Below, piece by piece: positions 53,558 through 64,000 of a DNA stretch of 64,000 bases. The translations under genes were made by a program, and so were the position numbers. Source of the DNA: Triticum aestivum (Eukaryota > Streptophyta > Magnoliopsida > Poales > Poaceae); contig NC_057811.1 in the NCBI RefSeq assembly GCF_018294505.1, positions 25,734,197-25,798,196 on the forward strand, in the 5' to 3' direction. The stretch's first letter is position 1. Every line of letters starts with the position of its first letter. The notes under the pieces were generated by a model. The model was not told the origin of the DNA. It worked only from the letters and a program-made list of their open reading frames with translations, and searched no databases.

Positions 53558-56500
53558 TACAAGAAATCTCGTCCCGAGATTTAAGAGGTGGGATAAGGGG
53601 GAAAGTTCTGGTTACGAAATTATAACGGATCTTCTCGAAGAAGTTAATCCCTTTTGTTGATGTCTTCAATTCTTTATTCCTATGCATCATGATGATGTTG
53701 TCGTCCTTTCTTCGGGGAACTCCATCGTACTTACGAATAGGAAAGGGGCAGCTCTTCAACGATAGGATGTTATAAGGGAAAATCATCTGGGAGTATCCCA
53801 AGAATGAACATATGAGTATCTCTCGAGTAGAACAAATGAAACACATCGAGAGCACGTAGGGGAGTGCATGAAGAAGTTTCGAGCGAATAGGCAATCGTTC
53901 ATTGCCTGAAACAGAGCGAAAAGGGGTTCAGAGCAACGGAAATAAGTATTGTGTCCGATACCAGAATTGATCACTTGGGATGGTGGCCTGTGAATTACAT
54001 ACGAGCCCACGCGCGAGGAATAACTTTGGGAACAGGGGGTATAGGAGAGTCAGGTTTCGATCCTGTGGAACTGTGGGTTATGGGCCCACCATGTGGATTA
54101 AAAAGTAGGAGGAACGGTGACATCTTGCACTGTCATGATAGCAAGACATGTCAGAGGGTAGCCTGTCGATTATGTCGACAACAACGCCGGTACCAAGGGC
54201 GAGGGACGAAGAGAACCATTTTCCTGCTCGTTGAAACGAGGCGGACCATTAGGCAAAGTTCTCGTCCATCGGTGGTTACCGAAATGTCACCAACAATAGT
54301 AACAGGGTCTTACTGACAGAGTTGTACACCGAGGTGTTTACATAAGCAGGAGAATATTACTGCTTAGATCATATAGATCACCAGAAAGGTTAAACCTAAC
54401 AATGGAAAGGAAAATATGATTATCAGATTAAACAGAAGAATGGAAAGGAAAATGTGTTTAAACACATATTTCAAGGGTATATCCTTCCAAAGGACAAGCA
54501 GCGTATCATATCCATGACAGGATAGAAAGTAGAAAACCATTTAGGTAAGGGGAGAGGAATTTCATGACATAACCCATACAGCGGTGTTTGGATAATTGAG
54601 CAAGAAACATTTAGTATTGGGCTTCAAATGTTCTTGTTGAAAATCGGAGTACCATAGACATGCTTTGAGATAGCATTGACATGGTCAACAGGTGAAGATC
54701 AGAATTTGGAAACAAAAAGGATCCATTAGGAACAACTTATAGAATAAGTCTTACAATTTCCTCATGGAAGAATAGATAACCTTGCTGAAAGGAAAGCTTA
54801 TAACAATAGGTCCTCCGGCTAGGTGTGTTTGGCATGTCATCACCTTACCGGGTCATAAATAGGCCAATGTTATAACTCTTGGAAATATGTTCCAACCATC
54901 ATATCTGACCGAGATTCAGATTTGATTGGTGTCAGGATAACTCAGACTCAGGATGCCTGAGAAGAAAGGTGCAACACAAATTTTCGAGGTGACATTGTAT
55001 GATTCTCGGGAATTAAACCATGGAAGCGAGTTCCGGAACAAGAGTTCATCATTAAATCAAGGAGAGGATGAGGGGGTGGCTGATGGACTCAGCGACAATT
55101 CATTGAGATTTTCAAAAGATGGATTTCCACAACTATGTGAACAAGGAGATAACATTAGCTAGATCGAATGACTTAATGATGTATGCTCGAGGAAAACACA
55201 CACAGTTAAACATTGGTTGAAATGTGCACCCGAAATATGGGCTAGGTAGCACAATCAATGTTCGAATGATGATTCATTAAGCCATAGACGTAGAATGAAA
55301 CTATAGGCCAATAACTTCAAAGCATTAGGGTTACTAGAAGTTTAGAATTTACACATCACAGACCATTTGTCGGTATTTCGTTTAGAAACAACACGGGGAT
55401 CAGAAAACAAATGGAGATGGCGAGAAGTATTACTATATCAAGAATTCTCAAGAGGTGGAGAAATTCTCACAATATCCTTGACATAAAGGATGGTAATACT
55501 CCAAGGTAGAACATAACATAGGCTGGTTAGCAAGGAGCTCCATAACTTGATCAAGTTTGTGATGAAAGGATGTTGTCGATGGTAACTCAAATTACCAAGG
55601 AACGAGGATGGCACTTATCATCAAGAATTCCATTGATATCCTGGAAGGAGTCAAAATGTTGATGATGTCCACGGCAAATTTTGTCAAGAGGCTCCACGAA
55701 GATGTAATCGATCGGCGATGACATCAAGTCAAAGGAATGATGAAGCGATAGGTTAATGGAACCAAGGGGAAGGCACAAACTTGAAATCACGCTTGTTGTT
55801 CAAGGCGAACTAATATGACGAGGAAGATCGACGTAAGCTTAGCTCATCATCGAAAGTTGTGTTCCGGGAAGGACCGGGTAGCACAGTTAAAAGTTTGCAC
55901 GATAATGATATAGCCGATAAGGCTAGGAATGACTTGAGGGATTATTACACTCGTAAGCAACAAGAATTACTTAGAGTTATTGAATCGGAGTGCGGAATCG
56001 ATTCGCTTATCGGTGTTCTCGAGTGACTAATAACTCAGAGCCCGTGGAAAATTGGAATCAGTGAGAATGTAGCACTTGATGAAAAACTCATAAGAAGTTA
56101 TGCAGTTCCATGACAATCTCGAGATACCAGGGGGTAATACTCGACGACAGATCAAGGCAAAGGTTGGACTAGGGTATTGCCCTGCAGAAGACAAGTGCTC
56201 AAACTTGCACGAGAAACGGAATCAAGGAGAAACATGGTCGGAACCACGTCCACGGATACCAGATGAACTTATTACAAGGGGGTAATTATTATAAGAGAAG
56301 CTTCCATGATAGGATCTACATCGTGTCCATGGGCATGAACACAAAGGTTCAAGGTCGACTCCCACTTCTTCAATGCATAACCTTCCATTCGCCTCTCGTA
56401 TTTTGATAATGACATTAGTTGCCGAAAGTTTTACCTGGTGCAATACCAGATAAGTATGTCCCGCGAAATCTTTCGGGTTCACACAGATTAAGGAAGGCAT

Positions 56501-57686
56501 AGGTTCAACCCATCGGGGCATCGAAGAAAGATATACTACAAACTTCAGGAGTAAATAACACAAGCTCAGAAGTAGAGCATGGTCGACAAAGCAGAGGATA
56601 AAATTTACCAAAGGCATTATGTATCCGAGGAAAAGCTCACCAGCTTATTTAATATGGAGGACATTGTCGGATAAAATCCGACAAAAGGGTCTGGTGGTCC
56701 ACAAGGGATCTGATGTGAGCATCAGTACTCAACCAGAGGAAGAAAGAATGTAAGGAGATCAGACTATAGAAACAACTGACTAACTCACAAGCTCAAATGC
56801 AAAGGAATTATGAATTCCAAGTCAAAGGATCAGAAGCAATGCTCTGATTAGGGATGGATAAGTTGAATAGCCTTAGGGGTACAATCGATGACTATTTGAT
56901 TGATCGAGATCCAGCTCATGTTAAAGATGTCTGAGCCGGAAGGATGAATTCTAGGATCTGATTGAGGATTGCGAGCATTCGCAACCTATTGAATCAATGG
57001 ACTCAAAAAGATAATGACAAGAGATGCCAATAAGATTACGAGAATTAAGATTAATCATAATGCAAGTAAGCAAGAATTTCAAGAGAAAAAAGGCTCCTGA
57101 AGATTTTCGGAAGATCGAATGATACCTTGAACACTTTTGTGAAATACTTGAATCAACTGGGGATGACCGGATACTCGGTAAGTGCTAGAAATTATCCGTA
57201 GTGGTATTCATGTGGCAAAGAACAGCAAGGTAGTAAGCTCAAAAGATTCTCGCAGCAGCAAAGAGAATTTAGGGGTATCTTGTAATAACAAGATCAACTG
57301 GGAAACATTGTATGAGTGGCGAGTATACGTGGTTATCCATAGGAGTTTATCGATGAAAGGGAATTGCAAAAGCGATAACACAAGTTCTCGGGTTATCAGC
57401 GGAGAGTATCTTCAGGGTCTTCTCGGGCAGCAGACGATCATCAGTAATAAGGGGCTCTCCGGGTGAAAGTGATAGCGAGATCCTAATGTTAGATTTAGCA
57501 AAATTCATTTAACCCGAGTAGAAAAGAGATCAGAGTCCTGGAGTATAGACAAGGAGTAAAAGATCCTAATACCACCCAATGGCAACGTGGGCCCGTAAGC
57601 CACACAACCATGTTAGTAAAAGTTTTTCAATGACTAGACTCGACTTCGGCCAAGGAGTTGGAAAGGGGGATTCCTACAGGAAGTCG
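53558..57686 (-). other. Non-coding internal domain of the LARD
   Basis: About 4.1 kb. The largest frames are 131 codons (56222-56617, minus) and 117 codons (53541-53894, minus); none has a retroelement motif on either strand. AATCTCGTCCCGAGATTT at 53565-53582 is a strong hairpin beside the polypurine tract. LARD internal domains are known to be conserved and structured, presumably for packaging; that is not shown here. Confidence 0.85.
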
Positions 57687-57698
57687 GCTCTGATACCA
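57687..57698 (-). promoter_or_regulatory. LARD primer-binding site
   Basis: Minus strand TGGTATCAGAGC, exact complement type for initiator Met-tRNA, 3 nt from the 5' LTR (57702). It fixes the orientation of the element. Confidence 0.92.
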
Positions 57699-57701
57699 AC
57701 T

Positions 57702-60700
57702 TGTGACGCCCCCGATTTGACCGTACACTAATCATGCACGCAAATGTGTACGATCAAGATCAGGGATTCACGGGAAGATATCACAACACAACTCTACAAC
57801 ATAAATAAGTCATACAAGCATCATAATACAAGCCAGGGGCCTCGAGGGCTCGAATACAACTGCTCGATCATAGACGAGTCAGCGGAAGCAACAATATCTG
57901 AGTACAGACATAAGTTAAACAAGTTTTCCTTAAGAAGGCTAGCACAAAAGTAGCAACGATCGAAAAGGCAAGGCCTCCTGCCTGGGACCTCCTAACTACT
58001 CCTCGAAGTCGAACTCCATGTAGATTCATCCTCGGGATCTCTAGCTCCTGGACTCCAGCATCTGGTTGCGACAATCCGGTATAGAAAAAGGGAAAAGAGG
58101 GAGAAAAGCAACCGTGAGTACTCATCCAAAGTACTCGCAAGCAAGGAGCTACACTACATATGCATGGGTATATGTGTAAAGGGCCATATCAGTGGACTGA
58201 ACTGCAGAATGCCAGAATAAAAGGGGGATAGCTAGTCCTGTCGAAGACTACGCTTCTGGACATCTCCATCTTGCAGCATGTAGAAGAGAGTAGATTGAAG
58301 TCCTCCAAGTAGCATCGCATAGCATAATCCTACCCGGCGATCCCCTCCTCGTCGCCCCTGTTAGAGAGCGATCACCGGGTTGTATCTGGCACTTGGAAGG
58401 GTGTATTTTATTCAGTATCCGGTTCTAGTTGTCATAAGGTCAAGGTACAACTCCGGGTCGTCCTTTTACCGAGGGACACGGCTATTCGAATAGATAAACT
58501 TCCCTGCAGGGGTGCACCACATAACCCAACACGCTCGATCCCATTTGGCCGGACACACTTTCCTGGGTCATGCCCGGCCTCGTAAGATCAACACGTCGCA
58601 GCCCCACCTAGGCTCAACAGAGAGGTCAGCACGCCGGTCTAAACCTATGCGCGCAGGGGTCTGGGCCCATCGCCCTATGCACACCTGCACGTTGCGTACG
58701 CAGCCGGAAGCAGACCTAGCCCCCTTAATACAAGCACGAGCTTACGGTCCTATGCGGCGCGCGCCACTCAGTCGCTGACGTCAAAAGAGCTTCGACTGAT
58801 ACCACGACGTCGGGATACCCATAACTACTCCCGCGTAGATGGTTAGTGCGTATAGACCAAATGGCCAGACTCAGATCAAATACCAATATCTCGTTAAGCG
58901 TGTTATGTATCCGCGAACGCCGACCAGGGCCAGGCCCACCTCTCTCCTAGGTGGTCTCAACCTGCCCTGTCGCTCCGCCATAAAGTAACAGTCGGGGGCC
59001 GTCAGGAACCCAGGCCCACCTCTACCGGGATGGAGCCACCTGTCCTTTCAGCCCCCTCATCAGAATCACTTGCGGGTACTCAACGAGCCGACCCGACTTT
59101 TGTCACCACATGTGTCATGTATATAATGTATATAGTATATACCCGTGATCACCTCCCGAAGTGATCACGGCCCAGTAGTATAGCATGGCAGACGGACAAG
59201 AGTGTAGGGCCACTGATGGAACACTAGCATCCTATACTAAGCAGTAGGATAGCAGGTAAGGGTAACAATTGTAGTAACAAAGACAGGCTATGCATCAGGA
59301 TAGGATTAACGGAAAGCAGCAACATGCTACAGTACTCTAATGCAAGCAGTATAGAGAAGAATAGGCGATATCTGGTGATCAAGGGGGGGGCTTGCCTGGT
59401 TGCTCAGACAAGAGAGAGGGGTCGTCGATGACGTAGTCGACCACAGGGGCATCAGCATCGTCACGGGGTCTACCGAAGAGAAGAGGGGGGAGAAAACAGT
59501 AAATACATAGCAAGCAAGTGCATAACAGGACAACAGGCAGAGCTAGACGTGTTCTAACGCGGTATGAAGTGATACCGGTGAAGGGGGGAAACATCCGGGA
59601 AGGTATCCCCGGGGTTTCGCGTTTTTGGACAGATGAACCGGAGGTGAAATGTTACAGGTTCACTATGCTAGGGACGCGTGGCGGACGAACGGGCTACGTA
59701 TCTGGATTCGTCTCGTCGTTCTGAGCAACTTTCATGTAGAAAGTATTTTCATCTGAGCTACGGTTTAAAAGATATGATTTTCTAAAGATTTACTAATTTC
59801 TGGAATTTAATTAATCATTTAATTTAGTTCGAAATTGGATTTATGTCATCAGCATGATGTCATGCTGACATCAGCAGTCAACTGGGGTTGACTAAGTCAA
59901 ACTGACACGTGGGTCCAGTGGGACCCACCTGTCATTCTCTATTTAGGTTAATTAGGGTTTAGCTAATTAATTACTGTTTAATTAAATTAACTAATTAATT
60001 AGGTTAATTTAAACAGGGTTAATTAACTTAATTAATTAATTAATTAATTAACTAATTAATTAATTACTTTTATTTTTATTTTTATTTTCTTTATTTATTT
60101 ATTTATTAATTTTTATTAATTAAGTTATTATTATTATTTTTATTTTTATTATTTATTTATTTATTATTTTTTTTCTCTTTTTTTTATTAAACAGGGGCGT
60201 GGGGCCCCCTAGTCAGTGGCTCAGGAGGAGCCATAGCGGGTGTGGGCTACGGGCACAGCCCGAACGGGCGAGGGGGATACGGGCGACGGGCGCCAGCCCA
60301 TCGGGGCCCTTGCCCTGGCCAGCAGCAGGGCGCCGGCAGCCAAGGGCGGCGCTAGGCGAGGCCGCGGCCGGTGCGAGGAGTAAGGCAGGCGCGGCGGTTG
60401 CCGAGGTCGGGCGCGGGTGGAGGTGGCCGCGGACGGCAGTGGCTGGGGCGCGAGGCAGCCGCGGGCGCGGCCTGTGGTGCGGGTGGCCGCGGAGGGGTCT
60501 GCGCGGGCGAGGACTTGGCGCGGGCGGGGCGCGGGTGAGCGCGCACCAGCGCGGCGCGGTGTACGACGAAGCGCGATCGGAGCGAGGTGACCGGACGGGG
60601 CGGCGGGGGCGCGTGTGCAAGGGAGGCACAGATGAGGAGAGGGGGAGGTTCGCTCACAGCGTTGAAGGGGAGGGGTCGGCGTGGCTCAGGTCGGGCGACG

Positions 60701-61558
60701 AGGAGGAGATAAGGAGGTGAGGCGACGACGTTGAGGTGACGACGGCGTAGGGCGACGGGGCACGGCCTCGAGGTGATGGAGTCGGCGTGGTTTCGGCGGC
60801 GGCCCCGGGTCGATCCCGTGAGGAAGAGGCGCGGGAGGTCGGGTGACGGCAGCGGGCATCGGGGCGCCGGCGAGGTGCGGCGGGGTGGCGCGCGGCATCG
60901 ACCTCGGCAGGGTCGGGGGCGCAGTTGCCCCGATCGGATCGGGGGAGGGGGGAAAGAGAGAGCGAGAGGGGAATCGAGGGGGAGTGGGGGTGCGGTAGGT
61001 GGCTAGGGTTTGGGGGGAGTGGATAAGGAGGAGTGGGGGAGTGGCCGGCTGGGCCTTTGCCCAGTTGGGCCGGTGGCCTGCTGGGCCGGAGCCCGGCGGG
61101 GGGGGGGGGTTCTTCCTTTTTTTTGTATTTATTTGTTTTCTATTTATTATTTTTCTATTTATTTTCTATATATTTTTGTTTTATAAAATATACAAGTAGT
61201 ACCTAAATTAGTGTTACAAAATACCCCAATGCCACAAAAAGTTTGGTGACAAAATAAAATAGTTTAGTAATTTATTATTAGTAAAAGGCATTTAATTAAT
61301 TGTTTTGCTACTGTTTAAATCCTTATAGTTAATTTAAGCATTATATAAAAGTTTGGTTTCTCCACCATAATTGCTTACGATTTATTTGAAACAACCCGAA
61401 CATTTTAGTTTTAATTTTTTGAAAACTTTTGTTGTTTGCTTTTCTTTTGAATTTGAATTTGAATCGGTTTCGAACTAATGCGAGATTAGCAAGAGTAACT
61501 CTGGTGATGTGGCATCATTAGCAGAGGTTTACTGTAGCTTGATTATCCGGGCGTCACA
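57702..61558 (-). repeat. LARD 5' LTR (right)
   Basis: 3857 bp, collinear with the left LTR. Visible differences: G-run of 8 against 10, longer TTAATTAA and TTATTT blocks, and a longer G-run near 61097, plus scattered substitutions. Confidence 0.93.
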
Positions 61559-62690
61559 CGCCTGCACCACCTGCTCCGCCCGCTTTCCCGATCGCACCGC
61601 CGCCGGCCGGGCATCGGGACCGGCCATACATTCACGTCGACGTCTACCAGCGCTACTGGGAGACGGCGACGCCATTGTCGTGGGGAGATGTCCACTTGCC
61701 AAACAACTGGCATCACTCCGCCAACCGGGTGCCCATCCCTCCGGTGCCCGTCAGCGGCCGCGCCCGCCTCCTGGAGATCAACCGACGCCGCTCCCACCTG
61801 CCACCGGATCTGCTGGACGACCCCAGGTACGCCGTAGGTTCGCTGTTGTGGGATACATGGCTCCGCGACGAGCACGACCGGCGATGGCAATCTTTTTTTG
61901 CTGATCGTCCTCCGAGCCCGCGGTGACCACGTTCTTCTCATGCTGGCAGCCCTCCCAAAACGTGGGGCCGTAGGCGTGTGCGTGGCATCACGCCGACGCC
62001 TTCTCCTTCTCCGTCCCCATCCCCACCACCGTCGCCGCCCATGACCGAGGAGGAGGCCCGACTCATGAGGCGTGTCATGGAGGACTCCATGAACATGCAG
62101 GACGAGCGAAGGGCCTGGAAAACCGCGCTGGCCCTCTCTGCGGCCAGCGACGTGGGCATCACGGAGCTGGACCTCGCCATCAAGGAGGAGGTCCTCGAGG
62201 AGCCGCTCGTTGCTGCGTGGTACCCTCGCCTGGTGGGCCAGCGGTGGAGCTGGGAGTGCACGGTGCCGAGATGACCGACGCGGTGGGTGGCGGCCCATGG
62301 GCAGCCACACCGCCGTGATCACCAGAGCAGGAGCCGCAGGAGGAGGTGGTGCAGGCGCCGCCAGCGCATCCGGTCTACTAGGGGCCGCCTGCCCACCTTT
62401 GGCATCCACCTCTGTACGTCAACCTCACCAGCGATGACGACGCGTAGAAGGGAGGCTCCTGGAGACGACGGTGGCCTCACCGGCGACGGCGGCAACCATT
62501 TTTATCTAGTTTTTAAGTCTTTTATTAAGTTTAGTTTAGTTATTATGAACTACAGTGAACGTTGGTATTGCGGCCGTGTGGCCTTTTAATGTCTATATTT
62601 ATGTTTTCGTATTATTTGCAAGTATATTTGGGTTTTCTTTTGGGCACAAATGCAAGTCCAAAACACGCGAACGTTTTGGGGTTGCCGTGC
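61559..62690 (+). pseudogene. Right part of the interrupted repeat ORF, with stops
   Basis: Continues from 49718. Frame 1 reads PAPPAPPAFPIAPPPAGH, YIHVDVYQRYWETATPLSW, LLEINRRRSHLPPDLL, then a TGA at 61924; the same frame goes on as MTEEEARLMRRVMEDSMN... to a TGA at 62274. It resembles a multicopy Triticeae repeat-encoded protein of unknown role (a recalled likeness). After 62440 it is non-coding, and the right end is lost near 62690-62750. Confidence 0.5.
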
Positions 62691-62749
62691 CGGTTAGGTG
62701 CACCGCTAGATGCACGACCGCAAATGGATGGCCATGTCCATTTTACCGA

Positions 62750-63395
62750 AAAAGGCTTTCGTCCCGCTTTATATATAAAGCAACGATCCAGTTACAACCA
62801 ACCTCATACAACTTCACACCAACACACACAGGGCAAGATACAAGAATGTTGAGAACAGCTACACAGCCCCACACAACTCCAAGCCATCTACAGGAAGGAA
62901 GAGAGAGCCCGCTTGAAGTCGCCGGAGGCCTCAACCGTGAGCGAATCACAGCGAAGAGCCGAAGCTGTACACGACGAACCAATTACTCCAAGGAGGAGCC
63001 TTCAACAAGGTCATGGCACCTAAGTACCACTGCCGCCCGATCAAGGGATCGAGGTTTCCCCCGGAGCAACACGGAGGAAGAAGAGGAACCACGGCGACGC
63101 CTTCAAGAAGGAGACATGCCCGTAGGCGCCGCCGCCGCCGACCTGGCAGAGCCAGAGAGGGTTTTCACTCGGTAAGCCCTCTTCGCCTCCGAGATGGAGT
63201 GCCGCAAGCATGCTGCAGAACCACCGCCACCGACCGTCGTACCCAAGTTACCACGCCGCCCGCACGACCATGGTAACCGGCCAACATCCGAGCCGCGAGC
63301 TCCGCCCACGAGCATCGCGTCTCCCACCACCGAGGCCGCCGCCCTGGCATCCGAGACCACCCCTCAACCGCCGCTGCCGCACACCGAAATCGTCA
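62750..63395 (-). mobile_element. LINE 3' region, minus strand
   Basis: The left edge on the minus strand is TATATAAAGCGGGACGAAAG followed by CCTTTTT, a typical end of Triticeae LINEs. The rest is GC-rich sequence with GGCGACGCCTTCAAGAAGG (63093), of the kind found in their 3' untranslated part. No domain remains. Confidence 0.55.
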
Positions 63396-64000
63396 ACCGG
63401 TGAAGAAGAAGGATGATGATAGGACTTTCCATGCTGCTAGTGAACCTATTGTAGAAACACCTGAGAATCCCAATGATATTTCTATTTCTGATGCTGAAAC
63501 ACAATCAGGTGATGAACATGAACCTAGTGATAATGTTAATGATGATGTTCATGTTGATGCTTAACCTAGTAATAACAATGATGTAGAGATTGAACCTGCT
63601 GCTGATCTTGATAACCCACAATCAAAGAATCAACGTTATGATAAGAGAGACTTTGTTGCTAGGAAACACGGTAAAGAAAGAGAGCCATGGGTTCAGAAAC
63701 CCATGCCCTTTCCTCCTAAACCATCCAAGAAAAAGGATGATGAGGATTTTGAGTGCTCTGCTGAAATGATTAGACCTATCTTTTCGCGTATGCGTTTGAC
63801 TGATATGCTTAAAATGAATCCTTATGCTAAGTACATGAAGATATTGTTACAAGTAAAAGAAAGATACCAGAGGGTGAAATTTCCACCATGCTTGCTAATT
63901 ATACTTTTAAGGGTGGAATACCAAAGAAGTTAGGAGATCCAGGAGTACCCACTATACCATGCTCCAATAAAAGGAATTATGTTAGAACTACCTTATGTGA
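63396..64000 (+). pseudogene. Ty3/Gypsy gag-protease region, broken, runs off the window
   Basis: Frame reads KKKDDDRTFHAASEPIVE, then a stop near 63562, then RYDKRDFVARKHGKEREPW, FECSAEMIRPIFSRMRLTD and LKMNPYAKYMK. Near 63838 one base is missing, after which the next frame reads EGEISTMLANYTFKGGIPK and GDPGVPTIPC. This is the region between gag and the aspartic protease in a family common in Triticeae. The stop and the frameshift make it a dead copy; the rest lies beyond 64000. Confidence 0.75.

Larger units (their letters stand above)
49724..61558 (-). mobile_element. LARD-type LTR retrotransposon, 11.8 kb, no coding domain
   Basis: Perfect 5-bp target duplication CGCCT at 49719-49723 and 61559-61563. 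LTRs of 3822 bp (49724-53545) and 3857 bp (57702-61558), TGTGACGCCC...GGGCGTCACA. A primer-binding site for Met-tRNA abuts the right LTR and a purine tract abuts the left one, so the element is on the minus strand. The 4156-bp internal domain has no gag, protease, RT or integrase. This is the design of large retrotransposon derivatives (LARDs) described in Triticeae, which depend on proteins of other elements. LTRs differ by about 1-2% over the first kilobase by eye: young. Confidence 0.93.

Noticed and set aside
56222..56617. 131-codon minus ORF in the LARD internal domain as gag
   Set aside because: No gag, zinc-knuckle or protease motif; length is within chance for 4 kb of this composition.

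Overview
The window is plant nuclear DNA from a large, repeat-rich grass genome, most probably a member of the Triticeae (wheat, Aegilops, barley or relatives). This rests on GT-AG introns, plant-specific receptor families, short Stowaway elements beginning CTCCCTCCG, CACTA elements with a CACTACTAGAAAAA end, a large non-coding LTR retrotransposon, and a gypsy fragment of a kind common in Triticeae. No species call can be made from sequence alone. I see no tRNA, rRNA, CRISPR array or organellar sequence.

Genes. About 64 kb carries a cell-surface receptor cluster. Four leucine-rich-repeat receptor-like proteins (LRR-RLPs; ectodomain, one membrane helix, about 36-residue tail, no kinase) are present. 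A (1-740, minus) is cut by the window edge. B (5115-7901, minus) is intact. C (32584-35474, plus) has one frameshift. D (44290-47130, plus) is intact. Between the two arms lie an intact two-exon wall-associated kinase (17572-19960, minus) and a decayed second copy of its first exon (about 25343-26265, minus) whose upstream sequence resumes at 29424 after a 3.1-kb insertion. All four LRR genes point away from the centre. Upstream DNA of A matches C, and upstream plus 3' DNA of B matches D, in inverted orientation, so the cluster grew by duplication and inversion of gene-plus-flank units. Fragments of an F-box/FBD gene (36945-37360) and of an unrecognised exon (three copies) sit among them.

Mobile DNA. 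From left to right: a LINE C-terminal fragment (10728-11430); a 5.5-kb Mutator-like element with a 9-bp target duplication (11597-17126) carrying an internal tandem duplication and two convergent small genes; two CACTA ends, one inside the other (23009 and 23671), the inner with exons of a ULP1-like cysteine protease; a 428-bp Mutator-type MITE inside the WAK pseudogene (25505-25932); a nest of LINE pieces and a 287-bp tandem repeat (26266-29409); a 5.1-kb Copia element on the minus strand (37686-42782); a truncated LINE with target duplications downstream of D (48041-48683); an 11.8-kb LARD-type element with 3.8-kb LTRs and no coding internal domain (49724-61558), inserted in an older degenerate repeat-borne ORF; a LINE 3' region; and a gypsy gag/protease fragment running off the right edge.

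How it fits together. LRR-RLPs and WAKs both act at the plasma membrane: LRR-RLPs typically signal through SOBIR1 and BAK1-type partner kinases, WAKs through their own kinase domain, often in pathogen or wall sensing. The cluster shows birth-and-death evolution: intact genes, one single-base frameshift, one lost structural cysteine, LRR-number changes at one shared position, and a WAK pseudogene. The most unusual structures are the Mutator-like element with convergent ORFs under mirrored TATA/minisatellite promoters, the coding-free LARD, and the crossed inverted pairing of LRR gene flanks.
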